Counted from the stretch's first letter, positions 1-11,011 are shown. The stretch: DNA of 64,000 nt from Triticum aestivum (GCF_018294505.1 NC_057804.1:249039099-249103098); one strand, 5' to 3'. Notes: generated by a model from the letters alone, not told the origin. Numbers and translations are program-made.

Positions 1-1065
1 GATTCCTCAGATCTTCCTCCACACCTCCGACAGCCACCTCCGCCTCAACTGCTTCAGCGGCCAACCCAATTATTCATGCATTTTGTTGAAAGGAATGAAG
101 CAAAACATCCACCTGGACCTACTTTTCAAAATCCTATGCATGAAAACAAGACCAAGTGCATTAGTGCTAGAATAACATTCTAACTATACACGCTTTCATA
201 TGGTTTCACTTTATTTTGGCCATGTTTCTTTGCATTCCTATGCTCTTCCAATCCCCGTAAACCAAACACCCAAGTTGATAGAAATCCTATGTTTACAAAT
301 GCTTTGTTTACCATGTGCATTTTCCTATCCTATTCCGGTGTTTTTCCTATCCCTGTGTTTTAAGAATCATGCAAGCCAAATGAGCCCTTACAGAATTACT
401 TCAGTTACAGGTACGTGTCGAAGGGAACTTTGTGTTGTTTGTCCTGCTCCTGCCGTGATGTCGTCCTCACACCTGAGCTGCTCCATCGACAGAAGCATCC
501 ACCAAACCAGACAACACGACTCCTGACCGTCTTTTGCCGCCTCAGATCTCCTTCCCTACCGCCAGCACCCACCGCAACGGCATCACCATCTTCAACTCAG
601 CAGATGAACTTGAGGAGTACACGGGTCCACAAGAGAGGTCGCACTCTTTTGTTTCTGCTTATGTTATGCATTGCTTAAACTTACCTGCTACTTTATCGTC
701 CTGTTCAGCTCTTGGACTCCCAAGTCAGGTCCTAATAAATGTTCAAACTTGAGTTCTAAATTAGTTGTGGGGCACATATTGAGGCAGCAATGAATAGTAT
801 GTCTATCTAATATCTGGTTCACCTAGGGTATGTCTATGTTGTTCATCTTGGGTGGGAAACAAATAGTAAAGCAATCATCATCTGTCTTTTTATTAATTTA
901 AAGCAATCATCAGCCTGCTATCATTATTTTTGGATCCATCCACTGGTTGTTACCATCGCTCTAAATTTCTGCATGCTATCCTTACATAATCTCACCATGT
1001 TTTTTTCGTATGCATGTCAGATATTGTACACAGTCATGCTGAACATGTAGAGAAAAAGAAGAGTT

Positions 1066-2364
1066 TTGCGCGACAATACAATGTCATGCAGACATCGCTC
1101 CATGGTGGGTTCAATGGCAAACCCTCCCCATCCCTCTCGAGATTCTAATCCAGAGGAAGATATCTGTTCTGAGGCGGATTCAGACGCCGTTGACCACTCC
1201 TATTTACCCCCCAAGGTGTTTGATCTACCTTGGCATGATGATGTTAGTCATATCATGCAAATGTTGCCTTGTAGTGCCTACTTTTGACATCATATATGTC
1301 ATCTGCTTAGTTTAGACATGTCCTGTAATGCCACCTGTTTAGTTTCTATATCATATATGGGAATTATGCAGTCGCATGTCTTTTAGACAGCCATAATATA
1401 TGTGAAATGTGCAATGCCATCCTGTTTAACCAGGCATCATATATTTGAATGATATCTTGCCCATCCTTTTCTTCATTACATTTCCATTTCTCGACAATGT
1501 TTGTACATTGAACTACTCTTCCTGTGAATCAGCCATTTGGGTGGGAGATGGAAAAATCTGGAGTGAAAACAAGGCCTTCAGAGCAGACAGTGCTACCTGT
1601 CAAAGCAGATCTCTTGTTGGGTCCCGATAGCTCCTCAGAGATGGATTCAGAGACAGATGACCAGTCCTATTCCCCCACTGAGGTGTATGCTCTAACTTGG
1701 CACGGTTATACTACTCATATCATGCATATGGTGTCTTTCATTGCATAGTTTAGACATCATATACACAATATTCAACACCATGTTCTTAGTTCAGACATCA
1801 TATCGAATGCCCTCTGTTTAGCATATAAATCACATATGTGAATTAAATGATGCGATCCTGATTACTTAGATAACATGTAGGTGAATTATGTCATGCGATC
1901 CTGTTTAGTTATTCATCATATCTTTCAATTATGTTATGTTATGCTATCCAGTTTAGATAGACATCATATATGTGAAATTATGTCATGCTATCCATTTTAG
2001 TTAAACAATATACATGTCAACTATTTCATGCCCTCTTTTTTCCACACTATCTATTGCATCTATCTCTCATACAATGTCTGTACATTCAACTATGTTTCCT
2101 GTTTATCACCCATTTGAATTGGAGTGGGTGATGCCAATATCTAGCGGACTAAAAACACGGTCTTCAAATAAAACAGTGCTACCTCTTGGTGGAGATAGCA
2201 CCCCGGTTGTACATGCACAAGAACTAGCCCTACCACACATAACCCAAACTCTCGCAGATTATACCCCTATTGCGATGGACGGAGAACCAGCTTCACCCAA
2301 TCTAACCCCAACCCCAGCCGATAGTAACCCAGTTCCTATTGACACAACACCATCTCCACCATAG
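1066..2364 (+). repeat. Internal duplication of exon-plus-intron blocks in the CACTA gene
   Basis: Two blocks share the order Asp/Ser-rich patch, '(D/Q)(H/Q)SY', 'V(F/Y)(D/A)L.WH', then 'THIMHM' or 'SHIMQM' (1141-1264 and 1624-1731). A third pairing joins 1514-1620 with 2110-2200: CCATTTGGGTGGGAGATGG against CCATTTGAATTGGAGTGGG, followed by matching 'AAAACA.GG(C/T)CTTC' and 'ACAGTGCTACCT'. The introns between them (about 1285-1445 and 1745-2030) consist of degenerate 40-50 bp repeats built from 'tttagacatcatatatgtgaa' and 'atgtcatgc.atcctgttta'. The pattern suggests serial tandem duplication of an exon with its flanking intron. Confidence 0.6.
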
Positions 2365-3042
2365 AGCTCCCAAACGATAGCAGTTAGTAAGGCAGCTCCA
2401 GTGCCCAAAGGGCCAATAATATCACGGCGAACCCCAACTTCATCAGTTAGTATGCCTATTCTTGTGGAGGAAGCACAACCAGCTAGTCATAGTTTAGCAT
2501 CTATCACATTTGATGTTGTTAAATCGTATGTGCGTATCTTCCCATCTTGGAAATATTATACTGAAGATGAAGGAAAATGCCAGTTGCAGGTGTTTGTCCA
2601 GGAGTTATGTGTAAGTAATGTTATTCATGGCAATTACTTTGCTTCATCCCATACATCCTACCTCCATGATGGTTATAATATAGAAAACTTTCCCATTTTT
2701 CTCTATAGAGAAGGACCGTTTTCGAAACTCGGGATGAGGTAACCTGTGCTAATACCTATACTATGTTCAAGAATGCTTGGTGGCAGTATCGGAATTACCT
2801 GAAGAAAACTTACTTCACCGGCAAAGAAACTCATCAAATTCCCTTACGTTCTCCTGAGACACATTTACTGGACGATGACTGGGAACACCTTGTTCTGTAC
2901 TGGTCCCGAACCAAGAATGTGGTAAGGTCTATGAGCTCATTTTCTATTTTTAAGTATTATATTCTTGCATCTTACTGTACTCTGTTCATGTAGAACAAGT
3001 GCCTAAACCCGAAGAACAAATGTTCTAATTTAAGATTCCATT

Positions 3043-3237
3043 GCAATCATAGTTCAAAAAAGCGCTAGGCGTTAATTGTGCGTTTTGCCACCGCCTTGTG
3101 CTTTACTGACCAAAGCGCATGCTTATGCGCAGTTATGCACAGATTAAGCGTAGTTATGCGCAGTGCGTTTTGCCAATGCCTAGAGCCTAGGTGCGCTTAA
3201 GCGCTTGCTTAGGCGCACCTTTTTTAACTATGATTGC
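3043..3237. mobile_element. MITE (about 195 bp) inserted in a CACTA gene exon
   Basis: The ends are inverted repeats: GCAATCATAGTTCAAAAAAG at the left, and the right end reads GCAATCATAGTTAAAAAAGG on the opposite strand. The body is rich in GCGC/AGGCGC words and can fold back on itself. There is no coding capacity. The target duplication is not clear. Superfamily not assigned; hAT or Mutator MITEs of this appearance are common in grasses. Confidence 0.7.
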
Positions 3238-3653
3238 TTTGCTCTTGTATCACTGTATTTACCCATACAAACTTATTTTTAAATTGAAGGATCCAATCGA
3301 AACTCCAATGGCACAGCAGGTATGTTCATGCATGTTTCTTTAACAGGTTTGCTCTTATCAATAGCTCTATTGATTTCAATTTCAATTGTGTATACAGTTG
3401 ACTTTCATATCATGCACATTACTAGCATCACAACAGAGGCAATAGTGTTGTTGTACATGTAGACCCGTGGTACCCATCTGAAATCTTGTTGTGGCATGTA
3501 GTTTCCCAAGCTTTGTATTCTTTCACTGCTGCTTTGTCTTGAACTGATATGATTTGAACCATGTCTCTATTTTGATTTGGCAAGACAATGCAGTGACCAT
3601 AGGACATAGATATATGTTTGTTTGATGCTTTTATTATGGGATTATTCCATCTG

Positions 3654-3833
3654 TGCCCCCAATTCCTTAGTTGTGCTCAGTTTTCCCCACTCGCTCATTT
3701 TGCCTTGGTTTTGAGCAACTTTTCACGGGCAAAAGTGAGGAAAATGTGAAGGCAAAAAATTTGAGTCATGGGGAAAAGTGAGTAAAAAGTTAGCGAATGG
3801 GGAAAAGTGAGCACAACTAAGAGACGAGGGGCA
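3654..3833. mobile_element. Foldback MITE (about 180 bp) in a CACTA gene intron
   Basis: The left arm (TGCCCCCAATTCCTTAGTTG, then TGCTCAGTTTTCCCCACTCG) pairs with the right arm (CGAATGGGGAAAAGTGAGCA, CAACTAAGAGACGAGGGGCA) with few mismatches. The central part also contains inverted 'gggcaaaagtgaggaaaa' material. It lies in the intron before the exon at 3974. No ORF; likely a non-autonomous DNA transposon. Confidence 0.72.
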
Positions 3834-4749
3834 TAGATTTAAACTAGTACTTGGCAATAGAAGACTTGGTAGTTTAATCCTGTCGACCTTATTAATGAAC
3901 TAGTTCACCAAAATGAGTTTCATATACTAGTACATGCTAAACTTGTTATGTGGCTGCTTGTTTCTTCTTTTAGAATGCTGAGAGAATATTGGGGAAGAGT
4001 GCCTTATTAAGCAATGGTAAAGGAAGTAATGCAGATAGGGTTCAGGATAGTGACACATCCCTGCTGGTTTCCAACAAAGCTGATAAAACAGCTAAGGAAG
4101 ACTATCTTGAAGACAGTGAGACAACCCCAAAGTCCTGTCTTGGTTTAGTGTTCGGTTACTGGCCACTACTGCTTGCACAAGCTATTCAAACTCACTGTAT
4201 GAATCAGTTCGGTTTCTTGAGTCTCAACTACAAGCTCAAAGACATCGATCAAGTGTGCTACGACAAGAAGCGGAAGGACTGCGGAAGTCCCTGGAGCATT
4301 CAGATGCATACTTTCTGGTGCAACAGCAAGCGTTGGTGGATTTTAGCGCCAAACATGACAAAGCTAATAAGCTTGCTAAGCTTATTGCCAGCATGGTGGG
4401 TACCTAGGATAATGTTTCTTGAGCTGTTCTGAAGTTCTTTCAGTTATGCTCTTGTTTTGCTGTCGCGTTTATTTGCATTGGTGGCCAATTTTGAGGGCCA
4501 GTGTATGTAATATGCTGCTTTGTTCCCTATATTTGCACTGGTGGCGAACTTTGATGCCCAGTGGATGTAATATATGTAATAGCGGTAATAGGCTAGCGTT
4601 AATTGCTTGCTTATTTATTTCCTTATTGTCTTGTTTAGTTGTTTGCTTGTTGTCACTGCAGTTCTTTTTCTGTGTTTTCTAGTGGCCATAATAGCCTATT
4701 TTTGGTAACTAGGCCAAAATAATCATGGCAACACATGGACTATTGTAAC

Positions 4750-5000
4750 CATGGGCCTCCTACATGCCGTATGATCCACGGGCCTTCTTTCGGCCGTAGG
4801 ATCCATTGGCCTTCTATACGGGCCGTAGGACCCATTGGCCTTCTATATGGGCCTTAGGATTCATGGGCCTTCTACGGGCCGTAGGGTCCATGGGCCTTCT
4901 ACGGGCCGTACGTTCCATGAGCCTTCTACGGGCCGTATGTTCCATGGGCCTCATACGGGCCGTAGGATCCATGGGCCTTCTACGGGGCGTATCATCATTT
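4750..5000 (+). repeat. CACTA subterminal tandem array (27-29 bp units)
   Basis: About nine consecutive copies of a unit with core GGGCCTTCTACGGGCCGTAG followed by GATCCAT, starting near 4752, 4778, 4804, 4833, 4862, 4889, 4916, 4943 and 4970. Beyond 5000 the same GGGCC and GGCCC words continue, dispersed and in both orientations, to about 5620. In CACTA elements such subterminal motifs are the binding sites of the TnpA-type protein, so this is the likely cis partner of the upstream gene. Apparent ORFs over it only reflect the repeat. Confidence 0.85.
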
Positions 5001-6040
5001 CACCAATCATGGGTCGTACTATTCATGGACCATAACGGCCCGTTAATAGGCCGTATTTGATAACTCTATGAAAACAGCCCAACGGGTTTTTTTTGACATG
5101 AAAACGGCCCAACGTATTAACGGTCCGCAAAGGTGACGAATGTAACGACGGGCTGAATTTGGCCTACAAGAAGAAAATGACAGTAACGGACCGTATGTAA
5201 CGGAATGCTGCAAATGAGCCCAAGAATCAATGGGCCCTGAGAAGGACGAAAGATAACTTGGGCTGGAAATGGCCTAATGGAATAACGGGCCGTTAATGGG
5301 TATAAAGTGATACACTGTTTATTACGGGCCAGTTTCACCATGGGCCGTTAATGGGCAAAGAGTTACAAAGGGCCTCATATGGGCCGAAAGAAGTCATGGG
5401 CCACACATGGGCCGGAAGTTAAAATGGGCTAGAATCATATTGGACGGCCCAGATGACGCTACTGGGCCTAATTCGGAGAGAGGTCATAACGGGCCCTGGG
5501 TAGCGGGCTGTAAGTGGGCTATAAGCGAACAGGCCGTTAACAGGCTTTCCATGGGCCGGCCCGCCACCTTTTGACCAAGTCAAACGGGCCGGCCTTTTCA
5601 CAGGAATGGGCCTCTGCTGGGCCCTGCCACGTGTCGTCGTATCATAGGCGCCTTCGGTCGAATGAGTGGATGACATCTGTCCCAACGGTGAGCCAACACG
5701 TGTTTCCTCCAGCCAATGATGATTTTACACATGGAAAATCCCCATTGGTCGGGGCTGTTAACGGGTTATCGGATCCAAAACTGGACCCGATAGCTTAACG
5801 ATGTTCCGTTACGGTGGATGCCACGTGTCGGTCACCCTTGACGGAAGTACTTCTGTGACACGCGATTTATCGTCATGGAAGTGGACACTTCCGTGATGAT
5901 AATTTTGGTAATGTCATGGAACACTTCTACGACAACACAGGTATGACTATCTTGATTCCGTCATAAAATCGTCATGGATGTACATGCATGACAAAAAATG
6001 CGACCTACTATGACAAACATGTATCATCACGGAAGTGTAT
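5001..6040 (+). other. CACTA 3' subterminal region
   Basis: Non-coding. The first half has dispersed GGGCC/GGCCC words; 5620-5830 contains two CCACGTGTCG words; the last 200 bp has inverted repeats of 'acttccgtgatga' and 'catgacgat' type. No gene seen. Confidence 0.7.
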
Positions 6041-6053
6041 TTTTTTTGGAGTG
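6041..6053 (+). repeat. CACTA terminal inverted repeat, 3' end
   Basis: TTTTTTTGGAGTG; on the other strand it opens CACTCC followed by a run of A. The canonical CACTA is altered at its fifth base (A to C on that strand). Confidence 0.75.
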
Positions 6054-6120
6054 ACTAGAATAAGCCACATTAATTCTCTTGTCTGCTCATGTCTAATTCT
6101 CCTCTCTTTCTACTGTATAG

Positions 6121-6826
6121 ATGGTGGATCCCAGGAACAAGTTCACTCAGCCGGATGACGACACCCCTTTCGGACGCCACTTGAAGGAAGTCACTAAGTA
6201 TTTGAACATCGGACTACCAAGCTTCACGGGGACTTTCTCTAAATCTGTACTGGAGGAGGAGCGCTGGAAGATCAAAGTCTGGGTACCTGGGAGGACATTT
6301 GCGCCAACAAGGGAGCCAATTGACTTCTACCCGGATGCACCAAGCTGGAGTATAGGAAAGAGCGGCAGCACATATCACCTTTGGACGCATATGTGAAGTG
6401 TATCACAAGGAGCTGGAGAATACCATCTATCAGATATGTGGCCGCCGTGATGACAAATGGGAGTTGATCCGTACAAGGAGGGATGGATCAATTGCAGCCT
6501 ACAGTCAAGAGATGGGAGATCATATTCGTCGACAAGAGAATCAACAAATTATCCACATGAAGAAGATCAAGAAACTAGTGAAGAGAGATAACAAGCTAGA
6601 AGAGGAACTCATGTCTACACGTGATGAATATGAGGAAGAGATTGACGTACTACTAGAGAAGCATGAAGACCCGAAGAGGAAGATGGGAATATCAGTGGAG
6701 AATATCAAGCAAGCAACGGAGATTTGTTCGAAGGATTACATCATCCTGGACGACACCGACACGGATAGTGATGCAAACGATGACAGCGATGACGACTACA
6801 TCGATGCAAGATTGGAAGAGAGCTGA
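6121..6826 (+). pseudogene. ORF of unknown function, frameshifted, with C-terminal coiled coil and acidic tail
   Basis: I do not recognise a functional family. The first frame (6121-6396) begins directly after a CTGTATAG splice-acceptor-like sequence, so the ATG may be an internal codon of an exon whose upstream part was lost to the CACTA element. It contains LPSFTGTFSKSVLEEERWKI and PGRTFAPTREP. Near 6355 the frame slips by one base. The second frame is open from about 6362 (GRICEVYHKELENT overlaps the first frame's end) through YQICGRRDDKWEL, a Lys/Glu-rich heptad region (about residues 45-100 of the second part) and a D-rich tail (DDTDTDSDANDDSDDDY) to the stop at 6824. I recall similar ORFs near transposons in Triticeae, but cannot name them. 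Confidence 0.5.
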
Positions 6827-6837
6827 CCAGTGCAGGA

Positions 6838-7560
6838 TGCACAGATGCGGAGAGAGTGCATTTTGCCGCGCATCGGCTTCATGGACCCGCAGCATCTTGA
6901 TGGGAGAATTTCACATCCACTTACCGCATTGACACTGTTACATGGGATCAGTTTCAGCAGGCTTTCCTCACTGCCCATGTTTCAGCAGGAGCTATGAGCA
7001 TGAAGAAGTGCGAGTTTCGCAACTGGCGCCAAGGAGGGCGTACAGTGGGCCAGTATGTGGATGAGTTTAGCAAGTTAGCACGCTATGCCCCTGATGACGT
7101 AGCCACAGATGACGCTATGCAGGAGAAGTTTCTTGAGGGACTGAATGATGAGCTGAGCATGCAGTTGATGGTGGCAACATTCAACAACTACTAGGAGTTG
7201 GTAGACAGGGCCCTCATGATTGAAGGCAAGCAGCAACAGATTGATAATCGCAAGAGAAAGTATGGATAGGGGAGGTACACTTCAGGAGCTCAGCAGAAGG
7301 CCCTCTATTCCCCGTACTCAGGAGGACATAACCACAACCATGGAGGCCATAACCATGGAGGACGTACACACAATGGAGCAAGTTTGCACAACCAGAGTGG
7401 CCCCAAGAATGGCAATGGGAATGTAGGAAGCAGCAGCCAGAACCATTCCAACCCTTCAACACCAGCCAAGAAGGATCTGATCTACATTACCTGTTTCAGG
7501 TGCCAGAAGACCGAACATTATGCCACTGAATGTCCTGAAGGAAAGAATGGAAATGGCAAT
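6838..7560 (+). pseudogene. gag: Gypsy gag (5' truncated) with CCHC zinc knuckle
   Basis: The nucleocapsid/capsid protein packages element RNA in virus-like particles. From about 6850 the frame reads the usual Retrotrans_gag path: VTWDQFQQAFLTAHV, EFRNWRQGGRTVGQYVDEF, SKLARYAPDDV, EKFLEGLNDEL. A TAG at 7192 sits where relatives have Gln (NNY*EL), and a second TAG occurs near 7267. After a Gly/Asn/His-rich spacer the zinc knuckle [14 protein letters not shown] lies at 7492-7533 (C-x2-C-x4-H-x4-C). A TGA/TGG-type break near 6900 interrupts the first part. The N-terminal third is missing. Confidence 0.85.
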
Positions 7561-8960
7561 GGAGGTTCTGCCAAGAAGCCTAACCACTTCACCAAAAGAC
7601 AGGTGAAGCGCGTCAGCGTGGAGGAGATTGAGGATCAACCCGATGCAGTTGTCGGTAAGTTTTTGATTAATGCATTTACCACACATGCTCTTTTCGATAC
7701 TGGTGCATTGCATTCATACATATCAAGGGGATTTGTGGATAAGTATAACCTGCCAACTGTAGCCCTTAAGTCACCTATGTTAGTAAGTTCCCCAGGAGCG
7801 GAGTATATGGCTAGTAGGGGATGCTATCAGTTGCCACTAACCATAGGTATACATGTTTTCCCCACTGACCTGATTGTTCTAGAGTCACATGGATTGGATG
7901 TGATACTAGGAATGGATTGGCTATCAAAGTTTGAAGGAAACATCGACTGCGCTAGTAAATCAATTCTTCTCACCACCCCAGAAGGAAAGAGGATCAAGTA
8001 TGTATCCCAACATGCGCCGAGGAGGACTCTGGTGAATTCCTTATCAGGAGTTGTACAGGAGGAAGTACCAATGCTGAAGGATTACCCCGACGTATTTTCG
8101 GAGGAGTTACCAGGCATGCCACCAGATCGAGACATTGAGTTTTGGATTGAGCTATTGCCAGGCACCGTACCAATATCAAAGAGACCGTATCAGATTCCCA
8201 CAAAGGATCTGGAGGAAATTAAGACGCAGATAAAGGATTTACTGGAGAAAGGTTACATTCTACCAAGTTCATCACCTTGGGGAGCCCCAGTGCTTCTAGT
8301 GGAGAAGAAGGATGGATCTTTAAGGATGGTTGTTGATTATGGTGCACTGAATGAGGTGATGATCAAGAACAAATACCCACTGTCGATGATCAATGATTTT
8401 TTTTACCAGTTGCAAGGAGCTAAAGTTTTCTCTAAGATCGATCTTCGGTCAGGTTATCACCAGTTGAAGATCCGAGAGCAGGATATACCTAGACAACTTT
8501 TATCAGCAGGTATGGGCTATATGAGTATACCGTTATGTCATTTGGCCTGACTAACATGCCTACCTATTTCATGAACATGATGAACAAGGTGTTTATGGAG
8601 TTTTTGGATAAGTTCATTGTGGTGTTCATTGATGATATATTGGTCTAGTCAAAGTATGAAGAAGAGCATAAGGAGCATTTGCGTTTGGTTCTTGAGAAGC
8701 TCAGAGAACATCGGTTGTATGCCAAGTTCAGCAAATGTGAGTTTTGATTAAAGGAAGGTGGATTTCTCGGACATGTTATATCCGGAGAAGGAATAGCAGT
8801 AGACCCTACCAAGGTTGTTTTTGTCACTAAGTGGGTGGCACCCACATCAGTTGGAGAGATCAGAAGTTTTCTTCGACTCGCAGGTTATTACTGGAGGTTT
8901 ATTGAAAATTCTCCAAGATTGCGAAACCCATGACGGAGTTATTGAGGAAGGATACCAAAT
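7561..8960 (+). pseudogene. pol: Gypsy protease and reverse transcriptase region of pol
   Basis: The retropepsin active-site motif FDTGA lies at about 7693-7707, followed by a flap-like VILGMDWL at 7900-7925. After the linker [15 protein letters not shown] the RT starts with [24 protein letters not shown] and [16 protein letters not shown], then [14 protein letters not shown]. One long frame (7384-8550) covers protease and the RT front half. A frameshift near 8495 moves the rest to another frame, which retains [13 protein letters not shown] and the catalytic FIDDILV at about 8621-8645 (equivalent of YxDD), followed at once by a TAG. A TGA near 8746 (in place of Trp) and further stops after 8930 break the thumb. 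The protein would have made cDNA from element RNA. Confidence 0.88.
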
Positions 8961-9054
8961 TTAAATGAACCGAGGAGTGTGAAGCCAATTTTCAGGAGTT
9001 GAAGGAACGTTTGGTTACAACCCCAGTCCTAATTCTCCCAGATCAACGTAAGGA

Positions 9055-9520
9055 TTACCAAGTATATTGCAACGCCTCACGTCGAGGACTTGGAGCTGTG
9101 CTTATGGAGGAATGAAGAGTGCTTTCATATGCCTCATGACAGCTTAAACCTCATGAGCTAAATTATGCTTCGCATGATTTGGAATTAGCAGCCGTAGTGC
9201 ATGCGCTGAAGACATGGAGACACTTTCTCACTGGAAACCATTGTGATGTATACGCATATCATAAGAGTTTGAAAGACATCGTCACGCAGATGGAGTTGAA
9301 CCTCAGGAAAAGGAGATGGTTGGAGCTCATTAAGGATTATAATAAGAAATTTCACTATCATCCTGGAAAGGCCAATGTCGTAGCAGATACGTTGAGCCGC
9401 AAGAGTTATGTTAACACGCTCATAACCGGAGGATTACCTAAGGACTTAGCAGATGATCTTCGAGAGCTATGCTTGGAGATAGTTCTGAGAGGTTATGTTG
9501 TAGCATTGGAAATTTAGACC
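9055..9520 (+). pseudogene. pol: Gypsy RNase H region of pol
   Basis: The RNase H follows RT and removes RNA from the hybrid. The first catalytic motif reads CNASRRGLGAVLM at about 9066, where the family has CDAS; Asp to Asn corresponds to one G-to-A change and would abolish catalysis. Stops follow near 9112 and 9145. The open piece 9179-9517 keeps LELAAVVHALKTWRHFL, DVYAYHKSLK and the HPGKANVVADTLSRK motif that marks the end of RNase H in gypsy elements. The frame closes with a TAG at 9515 where Gln is expected. Confidence 0.85.
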
Positions 9521-9526
9521 GCTCTT

Positions 9527-10916
9527 TTGGGTAAGATCAAAGAAGCCCAGAAGACTGACAAAGAGATGGCCGAGATAAAGGAAAGGGTGAGTAAAGGAAA
9601 GGCAAAAGGATTTCATGAGGATGAGCACGACACCTTATGGTTTGAGGATTGCATATATGTGCCTAACGATCCCGAGATCAGGAAATTGATTCTGCAGGAG
9701 GCACATGATTCGCGATATTTGATTCACCCAGGCAATAATAAGATGTATCTGGATCTGAAGGAAAGTTTCTGGTGGACAGGAATGAAGAAGGATATCGCCG
9801 AGTATGTAGCAGTATGTGATGTATGCTAGAGAGTCAAGGCAGAGCATCAGAAGCCAACTGGATTGCTACAACCATTGCTGATACCCGAATGGAAGTGGGA
9901 TAAGCTTGGCATGGATTTTATCACTAGATTACCCAGGACTCGTTCAGGCTATGACTCTATCTGGGTTGTAGTCGATTGTTTGATGAAAGTAGCTCATTTC
10001 ATCTCGGTGAAGACCACCTATACGAGTGCTAAGTTGGCAAAGATATACATGACCAGGATCGTAGGTCTGCATGGAGTTCCGAGGACCATTGTATCAGACA
10101 GAGGAACCTAGTTTACTTCAAAGTTTTGGAATCAGTTGCATGAGACTTTGGGTACCAGGCTAGAGTTTAGTACATCCTTTCATCCATAGACATATGGACA
10201 GACCGAGAGAGTCAATCAGATTCTGGAGGATATGTTGAGAGCTTGTGCACTAGATTATGGATCTGGTTGGGATGACAATTTGCCATATGCAGAGTTCTCT
10301 TATAACAACAGTTATCAAGCTAGTTTGAAGATGGCCCCTTTCGAAGTGTTGTATGGAAGAAGGTGCAGGACACCATTATCGTGGGATGTAGTTGGAGATC
10401 GATAGTTGTTTGGACCAGATTTGATCAAAGACTCTGAAGGGAAGGTTAAGTTGATTCGCGTCAGACTCAAGGTAGCCCAGTCTAGGCAGAAGAGTTATGC
10501 GGATACTAAATGCAAAGAGACAGTTTACGAGGTCAGAGATAGAGCATATCTTCGTGTGTCCCCTCTTCGAGGAGTGAAACGTTTTGGAATCAAGAGAAAG
10601 CTAGCACCACGTTTTGTGGGACCATATAGAGTCTTGGAACGCATGGGAGAAGTTGCATACAAACTGGAATTACCAGAAGGATTGTCAGGAGTTCATGATG
10701 TGTTTCACGTTTCCCAGTTGAAGAAGTGCCATGCAGATATGGCTGATATTCCTCTGAGAGAGAGAGTGCCACTGGAAGCAATTCAGTTAGACAGTGATTT
10801 GACCTATGAAGAGAAACCAGTCAAGATTCTAGAATTTTCCAGTCAAGTTACTCACAGCAAGGTTGTCATGTTTTGCAAAGTTCAGTGGAGCCACCATACC
10901 GAGGAGGAAGCCACCT
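9527..10916 (+). pseudogene. pol: Gypsy integrase with C-terminal chromodomain-like segment
   Basis: Integrase inserts the cDNA. The HHCC zinc-binding part (EAHDSRYLIHPG ... CDVC) is at about 9697-9828 and is followed by a TAG in place of Gln. The catalytic core has the first Asp in GMDFITRLP (about 9910), the second in IVSDRGT (about 10094) and the Glu in GQTERVNQ (about 10199-10222). TAG codons interrupt after DRGT (10109), in FHP*TYG (10187) and in GDR*LFG (10403). The GPF-like part FGIKRKLAPRFVGPY and HVSQLKKCH follow. The last 40 codons (VKILEFSSQV ... KVQWSHHTEEEATW) match the chromodomain tail of Tekay-type elements, which reads heterochromatin marks. Final Trp is TAG (10915). Confidence 0.88.
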
Positions 10917-10997
10917 AGGAGTGAGAAGAAGATCTCTGCAGAGACTACCCAAACCTTTTTGCTGACCAACCCGAGTCTCGAGGGCGAGATTCATCTT

Positions 10998-11011
10998 AAG
11001 GGGGGTAGTTT
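10998..11011 (+). other. Polypurine tract of the Tekay-like element
   Basis: AAGGGGGGTAGTTT lies directly before the LTR start TGTAACATC. It would prime plus-strand DNA synthesis. Confidence 0.75.

Larger units (their letters stand above)
1066..4407 (+). pseudogene. CACTA-encoded TnpA-like gene with Transposase_24 (Ptta/En/Spm) segment, multi-exon, decayed
   Basis: Reconstructed blocks: 1066-1250 and 1512-1745 (acidic, Ser-rich), 2014-2610 (Pro/Thr-rich linker, one in-frame TAG at 2362, donor GTAAGT at 2611), 2709-2921 (acceptor TAG at 2706, donor GTAAGG at 2922, 71 codons), 2994 onward (NKCLNPKNKCSN) and 3974-4407. The 2709-2921 exon holds the family signature: NAWWQYRNYLKKTYF followed by DDWEHLVLYWSRTKN, as in plant Transposase_24 proteins that bind CACTA ends. 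The last part, read from 4142 in a different frame from 3974-4135, encodes a Gln/Ser-rich amphipathic stretch ending KLIASMVGT and a stop at 4405. So there is at least one nonsense mutation, one frameshift near 4140, and a MITE inside the exon after 2994. Exon joins are inferred. Further possible 5' exons at 534-680 resemble 1-60 (proline-rich). Confidence 0.62.
1..6053 (+). mobile_element. CACTA (En/Spm) transposon, 3' part; 5' end lies outside the window
   Basis: The segment ends at 6053 with TTTTTTTGGAGTG, whose reverse complement begins CACTCCAAAAAAA, one base away from the common Triticeae CACTA terminus CACTACAAAAAAA. Inward of it lies about 450 bp of subterminal sequence with recurring 'acttccgtgatga' and 'gtcatgga' words, then a GGGCC/GGCCC-rich subterminal array. 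Upstream on the same strand is a multi-exon gene with a Transposase_24-like segment, the usual cargo of plant CACTA elements. The 3-bp target duplication cannot be tested because the other end is missing; the bases after the terminus are ACT. Two MITEs lie inside. That one element spans the whole stretch is inference from co-orientation of gene, subterminal repeats and terminus. Confidence 0.82.

Noticed and set aside
4806..5060. ORFs with repeats such as RAVGSMGLL
   Set aside because: Direct product of the CACTA subterminal tandem repeat, not a protein gene.
6054..6826. Unknown ORF as an intact host gene
   Set aside because: Frameshifted near 6355, lacks an upstream exon, and is wedged between a CACTA end and a truncated gypsy element.
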